Below are positions 11,832-20,906 of a DNA stretch of 64,000 nt, piece after piece; position 1 is the stretch's first letter; each line of letters begins with the position of its first letter. The position numbers and the translations under genes are program-made. The DNA lies in the NCBI RefSeq assembly GCF_000196875.2, contig NC_014532.2, positions 186,001 to 250,000 of the forward strand, read 5' to 3'. The notes below the pieces were generated by a model. The model saw only the letters and a list, made by a program, of their open reading frames with translations. It was not told the origin of the DNA and did not search any database. Origin of the DNA: Halomonas elongata DSM 2581 (GTDB taxonomy: Bacteria > Pseudomonadota > Gammaproteobacteria > Pseudomonadales > Halomonadaceae).

Positions 11832-12833
11832 TCACTCGACGTTGGCGATCTTCTGGCGCAGTTCGGTCAGCCCCATCTCCTCGACGACCTCGGCGAGCGG
11901 TTCACTGACGATCTCCTGCATCCGTTGCCGGTCCAGTTCATGCAGGGTGGCGCCTTCCTCGACGAGCAGATCCAGGGCCTCGGCATCCTGCTCGAGCTGA
12001 ACCTGACGCGCATAGCTCGCGGCCTCGCGGGCGGCTTCCATCACGGCCTGCTGCTGGCTCTCGTCGAGGCGGTCCCAGGACATCTGCGACATGGTCAGCA
12101 GGCGTACCGTGATGTCGTGCTCGGAAAGGCCGATATGCGGCGCGACCTCATGAAACCGCATGCGGTGGATCCACTCGGCCTCGTTGAGCAGGCCGTCGAT
12201 GGCACCGAGTTGCAGGCCCGTGTAGATCTCCTTCCAGGCCATGACCGTGGGTTCGGTGCCCAGCGCCGACCAGGCGGCGATCAAGGGCTTGGTCGGATTG
12301 GTGCGCAGTTTCATGCCCTTCAGGTCGTCGAGGCTCTCGAGCGGGCGGCTGCTGACGATCTGGCGCTTGCCGCCGCCGAAGAAGGCCAGCACCTTGACGC
12401 CGGTTTCCTCCGTGATCTGATCGGCGATCTCGCGGCCCACGTCACCATCGAGCACGGCCTGCCAGTGCGCCTGGTCGCGATACAGGAAGGGAATGGAAAA
12501 GACATTGGCGGTGGACGAGAAGTCGGTGATCAGGCCGGGATTGATGATCGACAGATCCAGTGCGCCGGCCATCTGCTGCTCGAACATCTCGGTTTCATGG
12601 CCGAGTACCGAGTTGCCCATGATCTGGACGCCGATATCGCCGTCGCTCTTGTCCTCGACCAGTTCCTTGAAGCGGGTCGCGCCGAGGTGGTAGGCAGTGT
12701 CCTCGGTGCCGCCGTGACCGAAGCGCAGCTCCACGGCCTGGGCGATGCCCGTCGCACCGAGTGTGGTGGCCAGGGTGGCGCCGATGACGAGCTGCTTGAG
12801 GAAGCGTCCTGATTGTGTGCGTGTCGTGAGCAT
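11832..12833 (-). CDS. dctP: TRAP transporter periplasmic solute receptor DctP
   Basis: 333 residues, with a signal peptide (basic, then VIGATLATTLGATGIAQA, cleaved near residue 33). The DctP family features are there: HLGATRFKELVEDKSDGDI, then a segment beginning SSRPLESLDDLKGMKLRTNP that includes the arginine (LRTNP) that binds the substrate carboxylate in characterised members, followed by QLGAIDGLLNEAEW. The ligand is therefore probably an organic or sugar acid. Context (KguK/KguD/PtxS-like genes) points to 2-ketogluconate or a related aldonate. Confidence 0.9.
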   Translation of the reverse strand: MLTTRTQSGRFLKQLVIGATLATTLGATGIAQAVELRFGHGGTEDTAYHLGATRFKELVEDKSDGDIGVQIMGNSVLGHETEMFEQQMAGALDLSIINPGLITDFSSTANVFSIPFLYRDQAHWQAVLDGDVGREIADQITEETGVKVLAFFGGGKRQIVSSRPLESLDDLKGMKLRTNPTKPLIAAWSALGTEPTVMAWKEIYTGLQLGAIDGLLNEAEWIHRMRFHEVAPHIGLSEHDITVRLLTMSQMSWDRLDESQQQAVMEAAREAASYARQVQLEQDAEALDLLVEEGATLHELDRQRMQEIVSEPLAEVVEEMGLTELRQKIANVE

Positions 12834-12894
12834 GTCGTACCTCTTGATTGTTATGTGTTGCCTGATGGGGCGTTGCCGGGTGCGGGAGAGGTGG

Positions 12895-12927
12895 CGCTGC
12901 CCTGGTGCCCGGCTGGCCAGGGCAGCG
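12895..12927 (-). other. Intercistronic hairpin between kguD-like gene and dctP
   Basis: Perfect 11-base arms (CGCTGCCCTGG and CCAGGGCAGCG) around an 11-base loop, just after the reductase stop and 62 bases before the dctP start. No T-run follows on the minus strand, so this looks like an RNA processing or stability element, of the kind often found before a highly expressed binding-protein gene, rather than a full terminator. Confidence 0.6.
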
Positions 12928-12936
12928 TCGTGCCTG

Positions 12937-13914
12937 TCATGAGCCCTTCAGTTCGAGTTCATTGACCGGGCTGGGCGGTCGCTCGCCGCTCAGGGCGGCG
13001 AGAATGTTGGCGACCGCGCGATCGGCCATGGCGGTGCGTGTTTCATGGGTCGCCGAGCCGATGTGCGGCAGTGCCACGACATTGGGCATGTGCGGCAGGG
13101 GCGACGTCTCGGGCAGGGGTTCGCGCTCGAAGACATCTAGGCCGGCGGCGTGCGGTCTACCCGCGCGGAGCGCCTCGATCAGCGCGGTCTCGTCGACCAC
13201 CTTGCCGCGGGCGACGTTGACGAAGATCGCCGAGGGCTTCATCAGCGCGAACTCGCGAGCGCCGATCAGGTGTTGCGTGTCGGCATTGAGGGGCACGGTG
13301 ACGCAGACGATGTCGGCCTCGGCGAGCAGGTCATCGAGCTCGCGGTGCCGGGCACCGAGTTCGGCCTCGAGCTCGGGCTTGGGCGAGGCGTTCGAATACA
13401 GCACCCGCATGCCGAAGCCCAGTGCGCCACGTCGCGCGATGGCGGCACCGATGCGGCCGAAGCCGACCATGCCGAGCGTCTTGCCATGCACATCGGTGCC
13501 GAACAGCTCCTTGCCGATGCTCTCGCGCCACTCGCCGCGCTGGACCATCCCGGCCAGCTCGATGGCGCGGCGGGCTGCGCACATGATCAGCAGAAAGCCG
13601 GTGTCGGCGGTGGTCTCGGTCAGCACGTCGGGGGTATTGCACAGCAGGATGCCGCGCCGGGTCAGCTCGTCCACCGGATAGTTGTCGTAGCCCACCGAGA
13701 TGCTGGCGATGGCCTCGAGATGCGGTGCCCGGTCGAGCAGCGCCGGGGTGATCGGCAGGCTGGCGCCGACCAGGCCGTGGGCGTTGGCCAGGGCGTCGAG
13801 GAAGGCGGGATCCTCGGCACTGGTCTCCGGCAGGTAGTCGACATGGAAGTCGCGCTCCAGCCGTGCGAGTTGATCTTCGTTGAGCGGGCGGTATACCAGG
13901 ATACGCTTGGTCAT
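12937..13914 (-). CDS. kguD: D-2-hydroxyacid dehydrogenase, likely 2-keto-6-phosphogluconate reductase (KguD/GhrB-like)
   Basis: 325 residues. The NAD(P)-binding motif GMVGFGRIGAAIARR lies near residues 148-162. The catalytic residues of the D-2-hydroxyacid dehydrogenase family are in FVNVARGKVVDE (Arg), DVFEREPLPE (Glu) and LPHIGSATHETR (His). The family reduces 2-keto acids to D-hydroxy acids. Beside a KguK-like kinase and a PtxS-like regulator it fits KguD, which makes 6-phosphogluconate from 2-keto-6-phosphogluconate. GhrB-type glyoxylate/hydroxypyruvate reductase is the alternative. Its start overlaps the kinase stop by 4 bases. Confidence 0.8.
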   Translation of the reverse strand: MTKRILVYRPLNEDQLARLERDFHVDYLPETSAEDPAFLDALANAHGLVGASLPITPALLDRAPHLEAIASISVGYDNYPVDELTRRGILLCNTPDVLTETTADTGFLLIMCAARRAIELAGMVQRGEWRESIGKELFGTDVHGKTLGMVGFGRIGAAIARRGALGFGMRVLYSNASPKPELEAELGARHRELDDLLAEADIVCVTVPLNADTQHLIGAREFALMKPSAIFVNVARGKVVDETALIEALRAGRPHAAGLDVFEREPLPETSPLPHMPNVVALPHIGSATHETRTAMADRAVANILAALSGERPPSPVNELELKGS

Positions 13915-14906
13915 GTGGCACTCCTCCGGGAGGTGTCGTCGAGGGCGGCCTCGAGGTGTTCGAGACGGTCGCGGTGGGGCAGGCCTTCCATGTCGCCGGA
14001 AACCTGCACGGCCTCGGCGCCGATCAGGCAGCCGCGCTGCAAGGCCTGGCGTGGCGAAACGCCATCCAGCAGGGCGCTGATCACGCCGACCGCGAAGCCG
14101 TCTCCGGCGCCGACGGTATCGACCACCTCGGCCACCGCAATGCCGGGCACGCTGAAGGCCTGCTCCTCGCCGCCGAGGCGGCCGCGATAGTAGCCGCCTT
14201 CCGGGCCGAGTTTGAGAAAGACCGCTTCGGCGCCCTGGTCGAGGTAGAAGCCGGCGATGTCATGGGGCGTTTCCTGGCCCGTCAGCAACTGGCCCTCGGC
14301 GAGCCCCGGCATTACCCAGTCGGTGTGGGCGGCCAGGTCGTTCAGGGTCTCGCGCATTTCGCGTTCGCTGGACCAGAGGCTGGGACGCAGGTTGGGATCG
14401 AAGGACAGGCTGGCGCCGTGGCGACGTGCTTCGCCGAGCAGGTGATAGGAAAGCTCGCGGCAGCTCGGCGAGAGTGCCGGAGGAATGCCGGTGGCGTGCA
14501 GGTGTCGCAAGGCCGAGAAATCGACCTCATCGGCATCGGCGGGGGCAAGCTGGCTGGCGGCGCTGCCCCGCCGACGATATTCGACGCGGGGATCGGCGCC
14601 ATCCAGGGCGCGTTCCTTGAACACCAGTCCGGTGGCGTGATCGGCATCGGTAATCAGATGCCGGCAGTCCAGGCCTTCGTGTTCCAGGGTGGTACGCAGG
14701 TAGCGGCCGAAGCTGTCGTCGCCGACTCGGCTCAACCAGCCGACATGGAAGCCCAGGCGTGCCAGGCCGATGGCGACGTTGGTGTCGGCACCGGCGATGC
14801 GCCGCCGAAATCGTTCCACCTCGGCCAGATCTCCGGTCGTTTCGGCCACGAACAGGGTCATGGCCTCGCCGAAGGAGAGAAGCTCGGGGGATGAAGGTCG
14901 TGTCAT
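13911..14906 (-). CDS. kguK: PfkB-family sugar kinase, likely 2-ketogluconate kinase (KguK)
   Basis: 331 residues. The N-terminal PfkB region is GADTNVAIGLARLG. The C-terminal signature DTVGAGDGFAVG carries the catalytic Asp and anion hole, near residues 254-265. The HLHATGIPPALS and SFDPNLRPSLW segments resemble my recollection of Pseudomonas KguK more than KdgK, although 2-keto-3-deoxygluconate kinase cannot be excluded. Start ATG 14906 overlaps the stop of the regulator gene by 4 bases, so kinase, reductase and regulator are co-translated. Confidence 0.8.
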   Translation of the reverse strand: MTRPSSPELLSFGEAMTLFVAETTGDLAEVERFRRRIAGADTNVAIGLARLGFHVGWLSRVGDDSFGRYLRTTLEHEGLDCRHLITDADHATGLVFKERALDGADPRVEYRRRGSAASQLAPADADEVDFSALRHLHATGIPPALSPSCRELSYHLLGEARRHGASLSFDPNLRPSLWSSEREMRETLNDLAAHTDWVMPGLAEGQLLTGQETPHDIAGFYLDQGAEAVFLKLGPEGGYYRGRLGGEEQAFSVPGIAVAEVVDTVGAGDGFAVGVISALLDGVSPRQALQRGCLIGAEAVQVSGDMEGLPHRDRLEHLEAALDDTSRRSAT

Positions 14907-15958
14907 GGGCGCGTCTCGTCGAAATGGGGAGCATCGACGCCTGGGCGGCATGTCGAGTCCCGGATGATCAGGGTCGGGGTGAAACGTTCGTGTCGGGGCT
15001 CGGGCGTGGTTCGTTCGGCCTGACGGGCACGCAGACGGTCGACGGCAGCCTGGCCGATGGCGTCGGTCGGCTGGGCCAGGGTGGTGATGCCGGGCGTGAC
15101 CAGCTGGCACCAATCGAGCTCATCGATGCCCATCAGGCCGATTTCGCCGAGTGGTACCCGACGGGCCTGGAGGGTGCGGGTCACCGCGAGCGTGACCTGG
15201 CCGTTGCCGCACAGAATGGCGGTGGGTTGCTGCGTCGCGGCCTCGAGGAATGCGCTCAGCCTCCGGTCGAGACTGGCTGCGTCGTCGAGCTCGAGACTCA
15301 GCACCTCGCCTTCGAGCCCTCGCGATGAGCGGCCCGACTCGAAGCGCGCCATCCGCGCCTGGCGTGAGCTGGCCCGAGCCGGCGGCTCGGTGACGAACAG
15401 CACCCGGCGATAGCCGCGTTCGGTCAGGTGGTCGAGGGCCATGTCGATGGCTCGGTCGTTGTCGAGCCCGACCTCGTCGGCGTCGATGCCTTCGAGCGAG
15501 CGATCGAGCAGCACCAGAGGCAGGCCGCCGCCGGCCAGCTCGGCCAGGGCCTCGCCGTGGCGACCGGCGGCGTTCACGATCAGTCCCTCGATCCGGTAGG
15601 AGGTCAGCAGTGCCAGGTTCTGGCGCTCCAGCGTCGGGTCGTTGTCAGTGTTGCAGACCATCAGCGACAAGCCTTGTCGGCGACAGGCCTGTTCGACGCC
15701 ATGCATCACCGCCACCGAAAAGGGATTGCGGATATCGGCGACCAGCATGCCGACCAGCCCCGAGGGGCCGCCCTTTAGCCCCCGGGCCATGGGGTTGGGC
15801 TGGTAGCCGAGACGCTCGGCGGCGTGGGCGATCCGCTGCTGCATGCTGGCGGAGAGACGCTCGCGCTCGCCGCTGTAATAGCGGGATACGCTGGTCTTCG
15901 AGACGCCGGCGTCGCGGGCGACTTCCAGGATGGTGGCAGGGCGTGACGTCGCGGGCAT
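14903..15958 (-). CDS. ptxS: LacI-family transcriptional regulator, PtxS-like
   Basis: 351 residues. The helix-turn-helix is TILEVARDAGVSKTSVSRYY (residues 9-28) followed by the hinge helix region NPMARGLKGG. The effector domain follows, with GMLVADIRNPFSVAVMHGVE and NTDNDPTLERQ, close to what I recall of Pseudomonas PtxS, the repressor of 2-ketogluconate genes. The start at 15958 is chosen because the operator at 15975-15990 lies just upstream; longer starts would put the operator inside the gene. As first gene of the operon it should be autoregulated. Confidence 0.82.
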   Translation of the reverse strand: MPATSRPATILEVARDAGVSKTSVSRYYSGERERLSASMQQRIAHAAERLGYQPNPMARGLKGGPSGLVGMLVADIRNPFSVAVMHGVEQACRRQGLSLMVCNTDNDPTLERQNLALLTSYRIEGLIVNAAGRHGEALAELAGGGLPLVLLDRSLEGIDADEVGLDNDRAIDMALDHLTERGYRRVLFVTEPPARASSRQARMARFESGRSSRGLEGEVLSLELDDAASLDRRLSAFLEAATQQPTAILCGNGQVTLAVTRTLQARRVPLGEIGLMGIDELDWCQLVTPGITTLAQPTDAIGQAAVDRLRARQAERTTPEPRHERFTPTLIIRDSTCRPGVDAPHFDETRP

Positions 15959-15974
15959 GGCGCTACCGTATTGA

Positions 15975-16018
15975 ATGGGAACGTTCCCATCGTAGGCAGC
16001 GCGCTTCATGGAGCGCAA
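15975..16018 (-). promoter_or_regulatory. Promoter and LacI-family operator of the ptxS-kgu-TRAP operon
   Basis: A perfect 16-base palindrome, ATGGGAACGTTCCCAT, at 15975-15990, with the central CG typical of LacI-family operators. On the minus strand a -35-like TTGCGC (16013-16018) and a -10-like TACGAT (15989-15994) are 18 bases apart, and the operator starts within the -10. A bound repressor would block initiation for the whole minus-strand operon. Confidence 0.75.
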
Positions 16019-16081
16019 GGTATCCGGCGCTAGACAAAGGTCGAGGGGAGCGACAACGCCTTGATATGGAAGGCCGTGATG

Positions 16082-16912
16082 TCAGCCCTCGATGGACCAG
16101 CCATCGAGCCAGTCGAGAAAGATGGCGAACAGAGCTGATTGTGAACCGATATCGAACTTGGCGTAGAGGTTTTTGCGATGCAGGCGCACCGTCTCCGGCG
16201 AGATAGAGAGTTCGCGCGCGCTGGACTTGGCCGAGTGGCCGCGCAGCAGCAGGTGGCAGATCTCGCGTTCCCGCATGGTGAGCCGATCCTCGCCGAAACG
16301 CAGGAAGGCCTCTCGCAGCTTGCCTCCACCGGGGCTGGGTGCGAAGGGAGGTGGCAGTGTGTCGACGCGTTCGTCGAGGTTCTGCCAGTGATAGCGCGCC
16401 AGCGTTCTGACCATGGGATCCAGGGTTTGCAGGATGGCCCGTTGCGTCGAGGTTAAGGGCGTGGCGGTCAGCCCATTGTAGAGGCTTATCGAGATGCGCC
16501 GCTCTGGTGTCAGGTCGAGAATGTAATAGCAATCCTCCACCGACCCCGCCTCCAGGTAGTACACCCGGTAGTATTCACTGTTGAAGAAATTATCGGGGGC
16601 GATGTCATCGAGATGATAGAAACCCTCCGCGAGGCCCTGATCGACGGCCAGGCAGAAGGGGTCCAGTAGATACCCCCGGGAAAAGTAGCGGTCGATGACC
16701 CGCTCGCGGTTGTGAGGCGGAATTCCTCTCTTGTAGAGAAGCTCCGGGGCACGGCGGGAATCTTCCAGGATGATGAGCGTTGATTCCAGGGGGACCAGGG
16801 TGTCGATGGCCTCGAGCAGTTTCGCGGGAAAGTCGTCGGCGTGACAATGGGCCATGGCCTCGGAAGCGGCCTCGTTCCACGAGGCCAGCTCGGTGGTGGA
16901 AAGGCACGTCAT
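16082..16912 (-). CDS. LuxR-family transcriptional regulator
   Basis: 276 residues. The C-terminal LuxR/GerE helix-turn-helix runs from LTMREREICHLLLRGHSAK through ISPETVRLHRKNLYAKF (about residues 208-255). The N-terminal about 190 residues form a sensor-like domain I do not recognise. It lacks the obvious Trp/Tyr/Asp pattern of acyl-homoserine-lactone receptors, so it is probably not a quorum sensor. It is divergent from the aminotransferase-permease pair with 170 bases between them and is the likely regulator of that pair. Confidence 0.82.
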   Translation of the reverse strand: MTCLSTTELASWNEAASEAMAHCHADDFPAKLLEAIDTLVPLESTLIILEDSRRAPELLYKRGIPPHNRERVIDRYFSRGYLLDPFCLAVDQGLAEGFYHLDDIAPDNFFNSEYYRVYYLEAGSVEDCYYILDLTPERRISISLYNGLTATPLTSTQRAILQTLDPMVRTLARYHWQNLDERVDTLPPPFAPSPGGGKLREAFLRFGEDRLTMREREICHLLLRGHSAKSSARELSISPETVRLHRKNLYAKFDIGSQSALFAIFLDWLDGWSIEG

Positions 16913-17082
16913 ATATTAAAAACTTCTGATGAATGGAGTGGCTGGAGAACGTCGATAAGTGGCCTCCCGTCCTGGCCTGGTGTGAATGAATCAGCGGGGC
17001 TCGACCTACCCAATTGAGGTATGGGGCGCCGGAGTTGGGAAAGCCTATACTGCCGGCGATTCAGGCAACATGCAGGATACGT

Positions 17083-18495
17083 ATGTCGAATATACCCGAT
17101 GTCTCGCATTTTTCCAGTCTTGATAACAAGCGCCTTATTGAGTCCGACAAGGCGCATTATATGCATGGTTATCATGCCTTCGATGAGCACCGGCAGCATG
17201 GTTCGCTCAACATAACCCAGGGCGATGATGCCTATATCCGTGACGCACAGGGGCAACAGTACCTGGATGCCGTCGGCGGAATGTGGTGCACCAATATTGG
17301 TCTGGCAAGGGAAGAAATGGCACAAGCCATTGCCGAGCAGACTCGGCAGCTAGCCTATTCGAATTCCTTCTGCGACATGGCCAATGACCGCGCCATACAG
17401 TTGAGTGAAAAGCTCGCCGAGCTGGCACCAGGCGATCTCGATCGTGTCTTCCTGACGACGGGAGGCTCCACGGCGGTGGATACGGCTATCAGGCTGGTTC
17501 ACTACTACCAGAATTGTCGAGGCAAGCATGAAAAGAAGCAGATCATAACGCGAATAAATGCCTATCATGGCTCCACTTATCTGACCATGTCACTAGGCGG
17601 CAAGCAGGCGGATCGCCCGGAGGAATTCGATTTCCTGACCGACGGTATTCATCACCTGAGCTGCCCTAATTTCTATCGCGCACCGGAAGGCGTCAACGAA
17701 GCCGAGTTCCTGGAGGGGCTGGTTGCGGAATTTGAGAACAAGATTCTCGAGATCGGCCCTGAGCGGGTCGGTGCCTTTCTCGCCGAGCCGATCATGGGGT
17801 CCGGGGGCGTGATCATTCCGCCGGCTGGCTATCATCGGCGCATGTGGGAAGTCTGTCAGCGTCACGATGTGCTCTATATTTCCGACGAAGTCGTGACTTC
17901 CTTCGGCAGACTGGGTCACTTCTTCGCCTCGGAGGCGGAGTTCGATATCCAGCCCGATATCATTACCACGGCCAAGGGGTTGACCTCCGGCTACCAGCCT
18001 CTGGGCGCCTGCATCTTCTCCGAGCGGATCTGGGAGGTAATTGCCGAGCCCGGCGCCGGACGCTGCTTCAGCCATGGCTTTACCTATTCGGGACACCCGG
18101 TGGCATGCGCGGCGGCCCTGAAGAACATCGAGATCCTCGAACGGGAAGCGCTATTGCCGCGAGCCCGCGAAGTCGGTCGCTACTTCGAGCAACGGCTACG
18201 TACGCTAGAGGACCTGCCCATCGTCGGTGAGGTGCGGGCCCGATGTTTTATGGCCTGTGTCGAGTTCGTTGCCGACAAGACCACCAGAACGCTGTTCCCC
18301 GAGGCGCTCAACATCGGGGAGTGGGTGCATTTGCGTGCCCAGAAACGCGGTCTTTTGGTGAGGCCGATCGTGCACCTCAATGTCATGTCGCCCGCCCTGA
18401 CACTGACCCACGAGCAAGTCGATTTCGTGGTGGACGTGCTCCGCGAGAGCATTCTCGAGACCCTCGAGGACCTGCGCGCCGCCGGTCACTGGTAG
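17083..18495 (+). CDS. Class III PLP-dependent omega-aminotransferase
   Basis: 470 residues. The PLP Schiff-base lysine is Lys298 in [16 protein letters not shown]. The cofactor phosphate site is GGSTAVDTA and the PLP-ring aspartate is in [14 protein letters not shown]. The overall pattern matches omega-amino acid or diamine:pyruvate transaminases (beta-alanine, putrescine or taurine type). Substrate is unresolved. The downstream amino-acid/amine permease suggests one catabolic unit that imports and deaminates an amine. Start ATG 17083 follows AGGAT; an upstream in-frame extension has no ribosome site. Confidence 0.88.
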   Translation: MSNIPDVSHFSSLDNKRLIESDKAHYMHGYHAFDEHRQHGSLNITQGDDAYIRDAQGQQYLDAVGGMWCTNIGLAREEMAQAIAEQTRQLAYSNSFCDMANDRAIQLSEKLAELAPGDLDRVFLTTGGSTAVDTAIRLVHYYQNCRGKHEKKQIITRINAYHGSTYLTMSLGGKQADRPEEFDFLTDGIHHLSCPNFYRAPEGVNEAEFLEGLVAEFENKILEIGPERVGAFLAEPIMGSGGVIIPPAGYHRRMWEVCQRHDVLYISDEVVTSFGRLGHFFASEAEFDIQPDIITTAKGLTSGYQPLGACIFSERIWEVIAEPGAGRCFSHGFTYSGHPVACAAALKNIEILEREALLPRAREVGRYFEQRLRTLEDLPIVGEVRARCFMACVEFVADKTTRTLFPEALNIGEWVHLRAQKRGLLVRPIVHLNVMSPALTLTHEQVDFVVDVLRESILETLEDLRAAGHW

Positions 18496-18585
18496 CGGTG
18501 ACCGGGCGCCTCGACGCGTGCCGGCCACCGTCGAGGCGCTCCCCTCGTCATTCTTGAACTTGCCAACCGTGGGAGTCCTTGTCTT

Positions 18586-19995
18586 ATGGAAGATAACAAG
18601 AACAAGGTGTTGCGTTGCCGCGACGTGACCCTCTATACCGTTTCGGCGATGCTGTTCATGGATCAGATCGCCCTTGCCGCCTCACTGGGATCGAGCAGCC
18701 TGTTCTGGTGGGCCTATGTGTTGATACTGCTCTTCCTGCCCATGGCCATGATGACCTCCGAGCTTGGCACCACCTATCCGAGCAACGGTGGCGTCTACCA
18801 TTGGGTACGCAGCGCCTTCGGCTTCCGCTGGGGCGCTCGCGTTTCCTGGCTCTACTGGATCAACAATGCCCTGTGGATGCCGTCGGTCTACATTCTCTTC
18901 GCCAGCATGTTCAGCGCCTTCTATTTCCCGGGTATGGGCCTGTGGTCCGAGATTCTCTTGGGATGCAGCCTGGCCCTGGTGACGTCGCTGTGTACCAGCC
19001 TCAGTCTGCGGATCGGCAAGTGGTTACCCAATATCGGTGCGGTGCTGAAGTTGATCTCGGTGCTGGTGCTGCTGTTCGGTGGCTTGCGCTATGGGATTCA
19101 GGAAGGATTCGCCAATCCCTTCACCTTCGAAGCCGCTTTGCCTTCGTCGCCGGCGGCCATCGCCGCGCTTGGCGTGATGGTCTACGGCATCATGGGGACG
19201 GAGCTGGCATGCTGCAGCGCCGCCGAGATGATTCATCCGCGTCGCGATATCCCGCGTGCCATCCTGGCCTCGGGACTGCTGATCGCGACGTTCAATGTGC
19301 TGGGGACCATCGGCGTGCTGGCGGCAGTACCCGCCGATCAGGCCGATGTCACGACGCTGTTCGCCGAGTCGCTTTTCAACATGTACGGCCGTGATGGCCT
19401 GGGTGGTCTGGTTGCGAACCTGGTCGGCGGTTTCGTGCTCTTCACCTTCTTCACCAATATGGTGACCTGGAGCATGGGTACCAATCGTGCCGCCGTGGAA
19501 GCCGCCAAGGCCGGGGAGTTTCCCGACGTGTTCGGTATTGTGCACCCCCGGCACGGGACCCCGGTCGGCTCGGCCCTGCTGGCCTCGGCAGTGAGTATCG
19601 TGGTGATGGTGACCTATGGCCTGGTCGCCAATACCTCGGAAGGGCTGTTCTGGACCCTGCTGTCGATCTTCGCGATGATCTTCATGATTCCCTATGTCCT
19701 GATGAGCCTGGCCTTCATCAAGTTACGTCTGAGCTCTGATCGACCGCGCCCGTTCCGCCTACCGCTGGGTAATCGTCTGGCTTGCGTCTGGGCCGCTATC
19801 GTGGGGCTGCATGTCCTGGCGGGCATCGTGCTGTTCGTGGTGACCCCCGGTGAGCCCATGGACTGGGACTATGCGGGCAAGATCATCCTCGGGGTGCTGT
19901 TGGCCTTGGTGGTCGGCGAGATGGTGATCGGTGTCGGTCGGCGTCAGCACAAGCGTCGCCAGTCAGAGGTGCCGGAGGCCATTGGTGCGGGCTGA
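18586..19995 (+). CDS. APC-superfamily amino acid/amine permease
   Basis: 469 residues with about 12 membrane segments. The first begins LYTVSAMLFMDQIALAASLG and includes the substrate-contact region of TM1 in APC transporters. GIMGTELACCSAAEMIHPRR (TM6 region) is characteristic of the family. It starts 90 bases after the aminotransferase with no terminator between, so the two are probably co-transcribed. It likely imports the substrate of the aminotransferase (an amino acid or polyamine). Confidence 0.88.
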   Translation: MEDNKNKVLRCRDVTLYTVSAMLFMDQIALAASLGSSSLFWWAYVLILLFLPMAMMTSELGTTYPSNGGVYHWVRSAFGFRWGARVSWLYWINNALWMPSVYILFASMFSAFYFPGMGLWSEILLGCSLALVTSLCTSLSLRIGKWLPNIGAVLKLISVLVLLFGGLRYGIQEGFANPFTFEAALPSSPAAIAALGVMVYGIMGTELACCSAAEMIHPRRDIPRAILASGLLIATFNVLGTIGVLAAVPADQADVTTLFAESLFNMYGRDGLGGLVANLVGGFVLFTFFTNMVTWSMGTNRAAVEAAKAGEFPDVFGIVHPRHGTPVGSALLASAVSIVVMVTYGLVANTSEGLFWTLLSIFAMIFMIPYVLMSLAFIKLRLSSDRPRPFRLPLGNRLACVWAAIVGLHVLAGIVLFVVTPGEPMDWDYAGKIILGVLLALVVGEMVIGVGRRQHKRRQSEVPEAIGAG

Positions 19996-20027
19996 TAGGT
20001 GAGCCTGGAGGTCTTTGGCGACTCTCT

Positions 20028-20065
20028 ACAACGGGCCCACGCCATGCGGTGTGGGCCCGTGTTGT
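20028..20065. terminator. Hairpin between convergent permease and HAD genes
   Basis: ACGGGCCCAC pairs with GTGGGCCCGT around a 10-base loop, extended by ACA/TGT with one bulged G. It lies 33 bases after the permease stop and 6 bases past the stop of the opposing HAD gene. Short T/A runs are poor on both sides, so efficiency is uncertain. Confidence 0.55.
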
Positions 20066-20070
20066 GTCGA

Positions 20071-20745
20071 TCAGTTCGCCATGGCCTGTGCCTGGGTCAG
20101 GCGCGAGATGACGGTGGGCAGCTGGAACATGCTGGTGATGGAGAGGGCGCCCTCGGGCGTTTCCTCGACATCCGGGAAGCGATTGAGGTGGATCACCGTC
20201 ATGCCGGCGGCCAGCGCTGCCTGGACGCCGACGAGGGAGTCGTCGATGGCCACGCAATCTGCCGGGGCAAAGCCCATCTGACGGGCGGCATGAAGATAGA
20301 GGCCGGGGTCGGGCTTCCAGCACTGGGCATCATAGGCACTGAACAGATGCTCTCCGAAGAGCTCGTCCAGGCCGGTGGCATGCAGGGAGGTGCGAATCTT
20401 GTTCGTCGGTCCATTGGAGACCACGCCCATGGGAATCGATGCCAGCACTGCAAGGGCTTCGGTGGCACCTTCGATCGGTGTTAGGTCGGTGGCCAGTCGG
20501 CGGTTGAGGTTGGCGCGCATCTCACGCTCGAGCGGCTCGAGGCGTTGCGCGTCCACGCTGCCGTGGCGGCGTTCGAGCTCGGCGACGATGTGCCGGAAGC
20601 GCGCACCGCGAAACTCGCCGATGTAGTCGGCGGCCTGAAAGGGCAGGCCGACGGCGTTGAGGCTGGTCGCCATCTCGTCGGCCAGCAGGGGTTCGCTGTC
20701 GACCAGGGTGCCATCGCAATCGAAGAGAAGGCAGAGAGGGCGCAT
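20071..20745 (-). CDS. HAD-superfamily sugar phosphatase (YieH-like)
   Basis: 224 residues. Motif I is DCDGTLVDSEP, the motif II Ser is in VVSNGP, motif III is KPDPGLYL and motif IV is AIDDSLVGVQAA. It is a paralogue of the protein at 9073-9792; the cap and the distinctive NRFPDVEETPEGA stretch near the C-terminus are shared. Start ATG 20745 follows GAGGCTCGG. It probably dephosphorylates a small phosphosugar. No operon partner is evident. Confidence 0.8.
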   Translation of the reverse strand: MRPLCLLFDCDGTLVDSEPLLADEMATSLNAVGLPFQAADYIGEFRGARFRHIVAELERRHGSVDAQRLEPLEREMRANLNRRLATDLTPIEGATEALAVLASIPMGVVSNGPTNKIRTSLHATGLDELFGEHLFSAYDAQCWKPDPGLYLHAARQMGFAPADCVAIDDSLVGVQAALAAGMTVIHLNRFPDVEETPEGALSITSMFQLPTVISRLTQAQAMAN

Positions 20746-20906
20746 TGTCACCGAGCCTCTGTGGGAATGTTGGAAAGCGAACACGCTGCCCCGATGGGGA
20801 AGATTGTGTTCATGGTTAATTAAAGACCATATAGCGCACTTTGTGAACAGTGTTCTTCAACTGTTCATCATCCTTGCACCGGGTGTCGCCGATTCGCGAA
20901 ACGTTA

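Noticed and set aside
14903..15958. The PtxS-like protein as regulator of the exported glycoside cluster (operator at 56970)
   Set aside because: The two palindromes differ in half-site sequence (ATGGGAAC versus ATGTAACC), so one protein is unlikely to use both.
15959..16018. Longer start for the LacI-family regulator
   Set aside because: It would place the perfect operator palindrome within the coding sequence and add residues ahead of a normal N-terminus.
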